A stretch of DNA of 41,633 nucleotides from Monosporascus cannonballus (lineage: Eukaryota > Ascomycota > Sordariomycetes > Xylariales). The position numbers and the translations under genes were made by a program. Positions within the stretch are counted from its first letter, which is position 1. The number at the start of each line of letters is the position of its first letter. The notes beneath the pieces are model-generated. The model did no database searches. It worked only from the letters and a program-made list of their open reading frames with translations, and had not been told where the DNA came from. The stretch covers positions 1 to 41,633 of the forward strand of contig QJNS01000411.1 of the NCBI GenBank assembly GCA_004154925.1, read 5' to 3'. Of this stretch, positions 1 through 9,519 are shown in pieces.

Positions 1-130
1 GCCTCGCTGGCTCGTTACGGGGATGTGGGATTTGATTGGTTAATATTTAGCGTTATGGAGCGGTACTTGAGTGACTTTGAAGAAATTGGGAAAACGAGCC
101 AGGGAGGCCTGAGCTAGCTGAGGTAAAACC

Positions 131-190
131 TAACAACGTTCTACTTTTAATGGTGTAATGGCTAAACTCTTGTTCTTTTATGCCATAACA
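131..190. repeat. 60-bp direct repeat, copy 1
   Basis: This copy aligns without gaps to 486-545, sharing the core AACGTTCTACTTTTAATGG (copy 2 reads AACGTTCCACTTTTAGTGG). Most differences are transitions, and this copy carries more A and T, as expected if RIP hit it harder. The function is unknown; it may be the terminal part of an LTR. Confidence 0.7.
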
Positions 191-485
191 GTTTGTCAGG
201 TTCTCCATGGATTATACGTTCGATCTTTAAATTAGACAGTTAATATACTTCGCATATAAAGGGTATATACGGGGCGGATTTTTAATTAACGTAATTATTC
301 GAATACAGAGCTTAAATCGACGCATAATTCGAAAATTACCCCGCAATTAGGCGATTTTCGGTAAAAAGCCCTTAATTTTCAATTAGTTGTATTAAGACGA
401 TATAACTAAAAAAGGACTTACTATCATAGTCCCAAGTAACACCTTGTAGATATATAGGGCAAAACAAAGCGGTTAAGGCTCGACT

Positions 486-545
486 TGATAACGTTCCACT
501 TTTAGTGGTGTGAGGGCTAAACGCCTATTCTTCTGTGTCGTAACA
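486..545. repeat. 60-bp direct repeat, copy 2
   Basis: This is the partner of 131-190 and is richer in G and C. On the minus strand it starts TGTTACGACACAG. The two copies lie 355 bp apart, close to LTR length, so they could be the ends of two neighbouring LTRs, but the arrangement is unresolved. Confidence 0.7.
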
Positions 546-3219
546 ATTATTATAAAAATTTTTTAGATTATTATGGAATTTGTTATATAGCGAAAACCGG
601 AATCCGTATTCCAGTAACTGAATTTTAAAAGAAAAGTTTTTAAGTATATAATATATCGTATTATTTATTAAACAGCTAGTAATCATTCACATGTCATAAA
701 TATAATTTAACTAGCTTATATAATCCTTGTTATTTTTAATAAACTCAGTAGCTATTTTATGTTTTTCAAATATTAATCTCATAATTCTATTTCGAAAAAT
801 ATTATAATTATCGATTAATTAATGTATTCTATTATAAATGAAAAATATTATAGCTTATAATAGTAATACTATATTTGGATTTAATTACCGAGATATTGTT
901 TAGTTCTATAATACGGTACAAAATTATATAAATTATAAACATTATAAAAATCGAATTCATCTTGCTATATGCGGTTTTTATTATAACAAAAAAAGTTTGT
1001 TCATTAAATTAGCCTGTTCTTTTAAAGTATTTTCGAATTCTTAATATTAATTAATAATATATCATCATATTTATTATATTTCTTAATCGCTAATATAATT
1101 ATATATAATATCAATTTTTTGGCCTTTTTATATAATAAAGATCCATATTTTAAGGTTATACAAAATAAGGTTTTTTCACTTATATCTATCGAAAGCAAAA
1201 ATAATTACGTCTAATCAATTTGCTAATATATATAAATGTTAAATTATGCTTTTTCTTTATTAATTATTTAAAAATTCTAACGTAATCAACATTTATCAAA
1301 ATCGTTATATCAAGAATTATTATTGCTGCGTAAAGTATAATAATCTTTCGATATGTTAATTGTAAGATGATTATTCTAGACCTTTTTTCGTTTTTTAATA
1401 TTAAAACCTAATTGAAAAATATAACTTTTTTAACGAAATTAATTTGGCCCTTTTATTAAAATAAAAAATACATATATAATAAATCTCTACGCTTAGAGTT
1501 ATTAATAACATTAACGTTTACGATAAAGTAACTATTTATGTATATATTTTTAACTTAGTTTGATCCACAAGAGCTAAATATAATTTAACTCTTTATTAAA
1601 GATTTGAAATTCATATTTTTAATACAAATAGAGTTAATTTTAGAAAAACTCAAAATCTTAACATACTTAGTTATTTATTTTCAATCGATTAACTGAGAAA
1701 ATTATTAATATTTATATAAACGTTAATTATCTTTATGTTGATATTAATTTTAATATTTGCTTCAATTATCTTATTTTCTATAACAATATCTTTTTTATTG
1801 TTAAACTTGTAATTAAAATATATAATCTTTTAACACTATATATGTTTAATCACGATTTCAAACAATTTATTAATAATATCGTTTGAAATATTACTGCATT
1901 TTGTATAAAATATTTTCTTTATAAATAACGAATAAAATATATGTTAAATTGTATTTAGTACCGTATTATTGTTATAAGAAATTTAATTCTTTATTCTTTG
2001 TGGGTAATATTTCATTAAATCTTTTGACCTATATAAAATATATGTTATTTACGATATAATCATTTCCGTATATATATTATTTTTGTAATTGGGATTGAAT
2101 CCCAGTCCTTCTTTATTAAACTAAAGATAAATATTAATTTGTAAAGTAATTTCATAATCTTCGGTATTTCTTTTATATATATATTTTAAATCTATCTTAA
2201 TAAAAATATATGATTTAGTTTAATACTATGGTCTTCAATTAAATTTGTGGAATAATTGAAATTAATAATAAAAGCTATTTCGCTTTAATTAATTTAAATA
2301 TGTATTACGTTTTATCGTTAAGAATACTATAATTCTTTACGTTATTTCTATAATTAATGATATCTTCTGGCGTAATTTCGTAAATTTAAGCTAAATTAAT
2401 AATGTCGTTATGGTTTTCGATTACGTTATAAATATCTTTAACCTTAAAATCTTTTTTTATTACGGTCGTTATTTATCTAATAAATTATCACGTTTTAATT
2501 GTTTAAGTTATCATATAAATTCTTTTATAAAAAAACTACTTTTTTAGATATTATTTAATTCGACTTTGTTGACATTCATTTTATCGTTTATTTTAATGAA
2601 GTACACGGTTATGAAACTATACTTATCCAATTAAGAATATAAGCACTAGAAAACTAAATATAAGTTTTCGTATAAATATATAAATAATTAAAAATTTTAA
2701 AATTTTCTAAAATTTTTATATACTTAAATAAACTTACCATATACACTACAATCGACCTTTTATTATTCATAAAAATATATTGGTTTCGCCTTAAATATTT
2801 TTAATATTTCGTTATTTTAATTCCGGATTACTTTAATATAATATTTAATAATATTCTTATGTTTATCTTGAAATAATATTTATTCTTTTCGATATATTAT
2901 ATTTCTTATTATATCAAAACGTTATTTAAAATTAAATATTAAATTTCTTTTAAAATACCTAATTTTCGTTCAATCGTATCCGCATATCTTATATTTTTTT
3001 AATCTGGAAATATGTGTAGTAATAATATTTTTAATTTTAAATATAAATGATAACGAATAGGTTATATTTAACTGTATTCCCATCAGATTAAAATAATAAA
3101 ATATTAATTATTCGAATTTTATATACTTCCGTACAAAAGCTTTTAAAACTTTAAATTTACGAATTAATATTTTTTCATATAATAGCTATACCGCGCGCAT
3201 AAGCGTACGTTTGGATAAA
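546..3219. other. AT-rich RIP-degraded region, no recognisable gene
   Basis: About 2.7 kb of very AT-rich sequence with no open frame of useful length on either strand. Minus-strand frames between about 2560 and 2340 hold short semi-open stretches, but none carries a motif I recognise. I looked for Copia reverse transcriptase, RNase H and integrase signatures and for the chromovirus family found further right, without success. It is most likely a degraded transposable element. A small CpG-rich island (CCGCGCGCATAAGCGTACG) lies at 3191-3209, just before the N1 insertion. Confidence 0.5.
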
Positions 3220-3591
3220 TGTTAAGATCTAACCTAAGATCGGTTTCGAAAACGGTCGGACCCATGCAGGAGGGTCACGTGATTTGGATCTCTGTTGGCA
3301 ATAAGATCCAAATAAATTTATACAGAACTAATTAAATTGAATAGCATTAAATCTATGGCAATATTAAGATGTAATAAAAATCTAATTAATTTAAAAAGGA
3401 TATATATATTTATTATTTTTATAGTTTAAAGACCTTGAATTTATAATATAATATTGTTTGTTAAAGTGCCTTTGGAATTACGAAATATAATACCATTATT
3501 ATATTTATTACGTAGATTCTTACGATATTCCTATTAACATAAAACCGTTTTATTAAGGTTTAATAATTAATTAAATTATTTAGCCGTTATA
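3220..3591 (+). repeat. N1 5' LTR (U3 type A)
   Basis: This 372-bp LTR starts TGTTAAGATCTAACC and ends GCCGTTATA, which is GCCGTCACA after RIP. The U3 half (about 3220-3340) contains CACGTGATTTGGATC and is unlike the U3 of N3-N6. The downstream half, from the TATA-like GGATATATATATT near 3400 to the end, aligns with every other LTR in the window. The start was fixed by aligning with the 3' copy at 8337. Confidence 0.9.
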
Positions 3592-3602
3592 CGTTACAAG
3601 TT
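3592..3602 (+). other. N1 candidate primer-binding site
   Basis: CGTTACAAGTT directly follows the 5' LTR. No typical tRNA primer match beginning TGG is seen. It is the least mutated copy of a site present after the 5' LTRs of N3-N6, where it resembles the reverse complement of a stretch near the expected transcript start in the LTR. This suggests self-priming. In N1 itself the LTR partner is poorly preserved. Confidence 0.4.
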
Positions 3603-3635
3603 TTTATTTAATAATACCGTTATATTTTAAGCAAT

Positions 3636-4620
3636 ATGGCCCACGTTATATTTATTAGCAGATAACCCGGATAGCATATATACCAAGTTCTTGATTAACC
3701 TGATACTGGAATAAAATCTGAAAAAGAAAAAGAAAAACTTCGTTTTTTTCTTGAAAAGGTTTTGCGACGATTAAATACCATAAACAAACGTATTTTTTAG
3801 CTCGAAAAAAATAATAACGACTTTACGATATCCTTTTAAATTACCCATAAGAAATTTAAGGGCAAAAAAGGATTGGAAAATCAAGGAACTTTTTCGAATA
3901 AGCTAAATTATTGAGCTAAATATTTCTTAAAGAATTAAAAAAGGTTTTGAAATTGTTTAAATTTGAACGTTTGGAAAAGAATTTAACTAAGTTATAATTA
4001 TTCTTAATTTAATTCTGAATATATTTCGGTTATTCTGTTTCAATATATTACGCTTCTTATATAAATTAAATTTATAATCGAAAGATTTATCGTAAATACG
4101 GTTATATAATTTAAATCTGTTATAAAAAATACGTCACTTTATTAATTGAAAAACGAAATCTAAAAATTACTAAACTGAAAAGGAATTAATCTAGGATATA
4201 ATGAAAAAACATTATTGGAAGATTTTCCCGCATTTCCATTTTTAATTAATATTTATTATAAACTTCTAAGAAACAAAGTTATTAAAAACGAAATATGTTA
4301 ATTTATAAAAAGTCTTAAAAACGATAATTAAGCTAATATATAATAAAATATAATTATAAATACAAAAAAGGATTTATTCGATAAGAAAAGGAATTTAAAA
4401 GAGAGTTAAAAACGATTAGTGTAATTAGAAGGAAAAATAGGCCGGTAATAACAATAAATATAGTAATTTAACGCTTTAAACAAAAGAAATACATGAAGTT
4501 TAATAAATTCGAAAAAGAATTAAAAGAAAAAAGGTATCTATAAGGAAGCTGCAAAATAACAAAACCCAGAGAAATTAAAGGGAGTTTTCGAAAAATGTTT
4601 TAAACGTAATTATTAAAGCC
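3636..4620 (+). pseudogene. N1 gag remnant (gag type shared with N2)
   Basis: An ATG at 3636 opens a frame beginning MAHVIF, and a charged, probably coiled-coil stretch follows (SEKEKEKLRFFLEKVLRRLN). Several TAA and TAG stops interrupt it, as expected from RIP. The N-terminal part matches N2's gag at 41544-41633 and 14500-14677 (reverse strand), but not the gag start of N3-N6. Beyond about 4180 the sequence rejoins the gag C-terminal part common to the family. Compared with N2, about 1 kb is missing around 4150-4180. The capsid-like role is inferred from position and family layout. Confidence 0.6.
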
Positions 4621-4639
4621 GTTAATAATTTGATTATCT

Positions 4640-7600
4640 TAAATATACGAATAAGAACGTATTAATATACGGCAATAATGCATTAGGGAATTCTAAGCAG
4701 GAATTATATTATCCCAAATTTACTTCATAAATTTAAATTATTCTGCGAATTTAAATTAAAACCTTATATAACGATAAATCCCGAAAAAAGAGAATGTGCT
4801 GAGGATCACGGAAGATTTATACGCAAAATTAATTATTTCAAGATTTTTATTTAAGAACCATACTCAATAATTAATTTTGATATTATTTTATTTGAGAATT
4901 ACGATATAATCTTAGGATTATTGTAAATACGGTAGCACGGAATTTTAATTAATAAAGGACTTAATTACGTAAACTATATTTCATTATTTATTAATAAACA
5001 AAAAAAGGAAAAATTAAGATCTAATTATTCGATCGATAATAACGACGAATATAAACATAAAAATATGATAAACACCTTATTACTTAAAGGAACAAAATAT
5101 TTAAAAAACGAGCATTACAAAAATACAATATACTATTATTATTATTAAAACGAAATTAAAATAATAAATAACGATTTAAAATAACAGCCGAAAAATTTAA
5201 AAACTTTAATTAATATATTATTACAATATTATAAATACAAACACGTTTTTAGAAACAAATTCTATATGAAATTACTAAAACATAATAAATAAAAGTATGA
5301 AATAGTTTTTAAAAAAGATTTTCGACGAAATTTTATCCCATTTATAATTTGAATGGAAATAAATTGCGTATTTTTAAAACAACTATTTGGAAAATCGGTT
5401 ATAAAGAAATAAATACGATTTTCGAAATTATTAATAAAGTACGTTATATTTTTCGTACTTAAAAAAAAATAAAAAATTACGATTTATGGTTAATTATTAA
5501 TAACTAAATAATATTATTATGAAAAATCGAATATTATTATTTTTGATTACAGAAATAAAAGATTAACTTTACGAAACCCAACAGCCTATAATATTCAATC
5601 TTAACGGTCAAAATAACCTTATTAAAATTAAAAGAAATACGAATAAATAAAACCTTTTGAATGAAATACGGATTATTTAAATATTTAGTTATATTAATAG
5701 AATTTACGAATGTATTAGTAACTTTTTAACGAATAGTTAATTACGTACTATAAAAATACCTCGATATTTTCATCGTTTATTATCTTAATAATATTTTTAT
5801 TTTTAAAAAGCGAAGAAAGCATATATAAAATATATTTATAAAGTTTTTTAGGTTTTATAAAACGCAAAGTTATTAATGAATGCAGAAAAAGAATTAATTC
5901 TATAAATGAAAAATGGAATATTTAGAACAAGTTATTACTTCAGAATATTATAAGATAGACCTTAAGAAAACTATTATAATTACAAAATAATAGATATTAA
6001 CGATAATTAAAAAAGTATAAACATTTTTCGGATTTGTCAAATATTATAAGAAATTTATTCGGAATTTTAGCAAAATAGTTATACGTTTAATAAATTATAT
6101 AAAAAAAGAAAAAGAATTTAAATGGACGTCAGATACGGAAAAAGCGTTTTAGAATATTAAGGACATAATTATTAATATGTTAATATTAATTGTATATAAT
6201 CCAAACCGCCTTATTAAAGTAAAAACCGATATTTCGGATTATACATTCAATATAATAATCGGGTAATAAGATAATTAAGGCCAATTACATCTTATTACAT
6301 TTTGTCCTTGTAAATTATAAAAAAAACAAAAATTAATTACAGTATTCCAGAAAAGAAATTTATGGCTATTATTATAGTATTTCAAGAGTTTAGGTATTTC
6401 TTAAAAAACCTTATACTAAATTAAGGTTTATATAAATTATTAAAACCTTCCTTAATTTATTACGACTAAGGCATTTACCGCACCAGAATTTTGTTATTAT
6501 TTATAAGAAAGGTTTAGAAAATAATACAATAAATGTTTTAAGTAAACGCTTAAATTTCGCAAAAGAATTGGTTAAAATTAGTTGTATAATTTGCGATATT
6601 ATTTAAAAAAAATTTACGTTTACGATAAATTGCGATAATTCGGGTAATACGTTTTGATATGTATTAAAAAATTTAATAAGATAATAATATTTTCTAAAAA
6701 ACCAAAAAATATATAAAATATAGGTTTTAGAAAAAGACCTAAAGGATTTAATACTAAATATATATAAATATTCATTATGCGGATATCCAAGGATTTTTAA
6801 AACCTTAAAAGAACTTTAACATATATATTCCTTTTTAAAAATAAAATTAATAGTACACAAAATTATAATGTAATATAATGTTTGCGTTAAACTAAAGGTT
6901 TAACGATATAAATTATACGATATATTATAATTATTATTAATCGTAAAAAGATTATAATATTAATTTATATTCCAATTAATTTTTGATCGTTTTATATTAA
7001 ATAATATAATTATAAAAATATATTATGAGAATAATATCGAATTTATTAATTAATTTGCGAAATGTTCCCATTTCTTATTATACTACGAAAATAAGGACGC
7101 CGAATAATGAAAAAAATATTTTTTAGATATATTTTTAATATATACGAATTATTAATAGAAATTATTTTAAGAAAAGTATTGATAATTATATTTATGTTTT
7201 AATAAAGTTTAATAATATAAATCGGCGTATATCATAAGTCATTTAAATATTTAAACCTTAGATAAATAAGTAAACGGAACAAATAAATTAAAATTTAAAA
7301 ACCTATGTATAACCTTATATTAATTACGAATAAAATAATGAAATTGAAAAGTTATTAATTATACAACTGACTTTTAATATTATTTATTACTCAAGTATTA
7401 AAACAATATTTACAAACGTAAGTATTCGCTTTATTTTATCGGTTTATAGAAAAATATATGATAACAATTTAATTAATATTAAAACAATATTTACGATATA
7501 ATAATTTAAATAATTGTATTAAGAAATAAAAATAAAGCTAAAATTCGTACGCATTTAAATAAATAAATATTATAATTAGAAAATATTAAAGGGGTTAACT

Positions 7601-7720
7601 TTCGAAAAAGGGAAATACTTTTTTTGTTACTCAAAATATTTAAATAAAATAACCTAATAAAAAATTTTATTGGCGCTTAACGCGTATTAAAAAGTTTTTA
7701 CCAGCAGTAAAGGAGTCGCT
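4640..7720 (+). pseudogene. N1 pol remnant (PR-RT-RH-IN, chromodomain deleted)
   Basis: Degraded polyprotein. A retropepsin-like region lies at about 4650-4960. The reverse transcriptase motif near 5765-5800 reads IVYYLNNIFIF, so the catalytic YLDD has become YLNN. RNase H is at about 6090-6560, ending in a DALSR-like stretch read here as INVLSKRLNF. Integrase is at about 6560-7640. Alignment to N4 shows that integrase then jumps at about 7655-7666 straight into the last residues after the chromodomain (read as LKSFYQQ), so about 300 bp carrying the integrase end and chromodomain core are gone. Many TAA stops remain. It cannot be functional. Confidence 0.8.
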
Positions 7721-7909
7721 AAGAAAAGTTCCTTAATTAAGGTTCTCTGGAATGGATGAATTAACGATATTAATAAGCGGAATACAAGGGGATGGTTTGA
7801 TTTCCGTACGTTTTTGCTTATTTAATTTATTTATCGATTAAAGTTCGTAATTAATAATTTAAGCCTCTTTAACCTAAAACTATTTCTTTTAATAACGAAA
7901 ATGAAAAAG

Positions 7910-8267
7910 GCGGTTAATGATTTTATTAATATTATGTTATTTGGGTATTAAATTCTTTTTCAATTTCTTGTTAAAAACGCAAAATCTTTTTTATAATAAC
8001 GGCTTTTTTTGCCATATAAACGATTTTTTTAATACGGCATAAAAAATCAATTAAGATACCGGAATTATCGTAAGGGCGACGGTTTTTGATATATTGGTTA
8101 TAACAACGAATTTCTTTAATTATTTAATGTTTAGTATTATTTTCGAAATAAACTATATACAGAATAATTTCAAAATTAAATTTAATAATATAAATAGCCA
8201 GAAGATCCAGATTTTTTGTTTAATTCAAACGATTACAAAATCTGCGGTTAGCGACACGATTTGACAT
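7910..8267 (-). pseudogene. N1 antisense zinc-cluster gene remnant
   Basis: On the strand opposite to gag-pol, an ATG in the context TTATGTC (8265-8267) opens a frame of about 115 codons beginning MSNRVANRRFCNR, broken only by a few TAA stops. Six positions fall at residues 37, 40, 47, 56, 59 and 66, read as Y, Y, H, Y, Y, Y. The spacing x2-x6-x8-x2-x6 is identical to the cysteine spacing in the N4 copy, so these are probably former cysteines. The block YNQYIKNRRPYDNSG matches N3's YKEYINRNRFYNSTG. The C-terminal part seen in N2-N4 is not recognisable here. The product is inferred to be a Zn2Cys6-like protein. Confidence 0.65.
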
Positions 8268-8320
8268 AACGGAAAATAATAATTTATCGAGAAAAAAAAA
8301 TCTTTAAGGGTAAAGATCAT

Positions 8321-8332
8321 AGGAGAAAAAAG
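8321..8332 (+). other. N1 polypurine tract
   Basis: AGGAGAAAAAAG lies just upstream of the 3' LTR and about 30 bp after the conserved TTTAAGGGTAAAGAT. This is the expected place for the plus-strand primer of reverse transcription. Confidence 0.6.
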
Positions 8333-8336
8333 ATTG

Positions 8337-8474
8337 TATTACGACTTAACATAAGATCGCTTTCGAAAACGGTCGAACTTATATAGGAGGGTTACGTAAT
8401 TTAGATTGTTTTTGACAATAAGATCCAAATAAATCCATATAAAACTAATTAAATTTAATAGCATTAAATCTATA
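8337..8474 (+). repeat. N1 3' LTR, 5' portion (interrupted by N2)
   Basis: TATTACGACTTAACATAAG aligns base for base with the start of the 5' LTR (3220), and the match continues through ATAGCATTAAATCTAT, where N2 begins. The remaining ~235 bp should follow N2 to the right of the window. The final bases CTATA (8470-8474) should be N2's target-site duplication; its second copy is not visible. Confidence 0.9.
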
Positions 8475-8848
8475 TATAACGGCTAGGGGGTTTATCCAAC
8501 TATTAAATCTTAGTCGTACGGGTTTATGTTGCCAGGAGTATTTTGCGAATCTGAGCGATAAATACAGTAACGTATTTCGTTTCGTAATTCCATAAATACC
8601 TTAGGTAACGATATTATATTGTAAGCTAAAACTATTGAAACCATAGAAATAATAAACGTATATATTTTTCTTTTTTTGGCTTAATTACTGATAATTATAC
8701 GACTGGTAGTAATCATAATTACTTAAGATTACTTTTGATTACTGCTAATTATTAATTTAACAATAATTACCGTTACGTAACCAGTGGGATAATCTATATA
8801 ATCCTTGTTTAATTGTTTTTTAAGGCCAAAGTTTATTAGGTCGTAATA
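8475..8848 (-). repeat. N2 3' LTR (U3 type B)
   Basis: This 374-bp LTR on the minus strand begins in the window with TATAACGGCTAGG, the reverse complement of the shared LTR end, and stops at TCGTAATA, the reverse complement of the LTR start. U3 contains the imperfectly repeated TAAT(C/T)A-rich motifs typical of type B. Read on the minus strand, AGCTTACAATA near 8617-8627 is the putative start of R. Confidence 0.9.
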
Positions 8849-8851
8849 TGA

Positions 8852-8864
8852 TTTTCCTTTTTCC
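8852..8864 (-). other. N2 polypurine tract
   Basis: On the minus strand this reads GGAAAAAGGAAAA, next to the 3' LTR. It is preceded by the conserved TTAAGGGTAAGATTT, as in N1, N3 and N4. Confidence 0.6.
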
Positions 8865-8937
8865 AAAATCTTACCCTTAAGATTTCTTTTTTTTCTTTTT
8901 TCCGTTTGATAAATAACTCTTTTTTTTATTTTCAGTT

Positions 8938-9497
8938 ATATCGTTTCGTATTTCCAAAATTCGTCGTATTCCTTATTCTTCTACCGTTCGTCGTTTTGAC
9001 CTCGTAAAAGCCTTTGACCAATTCGGGTACGAAATTACACCTTTTTCTTATTATTTCTTAAAAATATAAAATATAAAATAATGAAAAACGTTTCGAAACA
9101 TGAGGAATATAATAACCGCAATCGGTTTTGTGATAATATTGGCGTACCGCTTTTTTCTTTGTAAAATATTCGTTAGTAATATTAATGTTTAAAACGCGAA
9201 AAAACGCTTACCGAAAAACGATTATTGAAGTTTTAATGGTTTTATTTCAAAACTTAACGTCGTTATCAAAAAGAATAAATAAAGCTTTTTCCCGTTTTTT
9301 TATTTACGTAAGCCAAAAGCGCTAGTTTGTTGAAAAGGCGTTACTATAGTATAACGTAGGGTTTAATTATTAGACAAATTAGGAAAACAAAATCGTTAAG
9401 AACAGAAATAATTAAAAACCGCCATTACAGCTGTTACGTTAATGCAAGTTTCGGCCGATTAACCCAATATCCCGGCTATTAACTGGTTGGCCGTTAA
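8938..9497 (+). pseudogene. N2 antisense zinc-cluster gene remnant
   Basis: Antisense to N2's gag-pol. The start codon is now ATA (8938-8940) where N1, N3 and N4 have ATG. The frame reads SFRISKIRRIPYSSTVRRFD and then LVKAFDQFGYEI. A one-base loss in the A-run near 9060 shifts the frame. It then continues with MKNVSKHEEYNNRNRFCDN and LTEKRLLKF, and ends RLTQYPGY-LVGR at a stop (9495-9497). Of the six zinc-cluster positions, only the last is still cysteine. Stops are mostly TAA. The C-terminal block RHY-x3-YVN-x4-GRL-x2-YPGY is shared with N3 and N4, which supports this as a real coding frame before decay. Confidence 0.7.
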
Positions 9498-9519
9498 TTG
9501 GGATATGCTTATCGTTATT

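Larger units (their letters stand above)
1..560. other. GC-richer flank, possible old LTR fragments
   Basis: This stretch is clearly less AT-rich than what follows and holds a 60-bp direct repeat (131-190 and 486-545). Read on the minus strand, each repeat copy begins TGTTA(C/T)G. Downstream of the copy starting at 545 there is a TATA-like CCCTATATATC (minus strand, near 450-460). That layout resembles the start and promoter of an LTR from a different, reverse-oriented retroelement. No matching target-site duplication was found around 194-545, and no coding remnant could be assigned. The LTR reading is an inference with low certainty. Confidence 0.4.
3220..8474 (+). mobile_element. N1: outermost chromovirus (Ty3/Gypsy LTR retrotransposon), visible part
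   Basis: N1 is the oldest layer of the nest. It has a 5' LTR (3220-3591), degraded gag-pol, an antisense gene remnant, a polypurine tract and the first 138 bp of the 3' LTR (8337-8474), where N2 is inserted. The rest of the 3' LTR must lie beyond 41633. The five bases before the 5' LTR are ATAAA; the matching duplication is outside the window. Two internal deletions make it roughly 1.2-1.3 kb shorter than N2-N6: about 1 kb in gag near 4150-4180, and about 0.3 kb that removes the end of integrase and most of the chromodomain near 7655-7666. Its U3 is of type A, found only here. Confidence 0.9.

Noticed and set aside
2086..2118. GGGATTGAATCCC hairpin, similar on the minus strand to a tRNA T-arm
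   Set aside because: No acceptor stem, D-arm or anticodon arm could be fitted around it; a short palindrome in AT-rich DNA.
546..3219. Reverse-oriented Copia pol
   Set aside because: Searched for the YVDD, YGLKQ and TKPL-type motifs on the minus strand and found none convincing.
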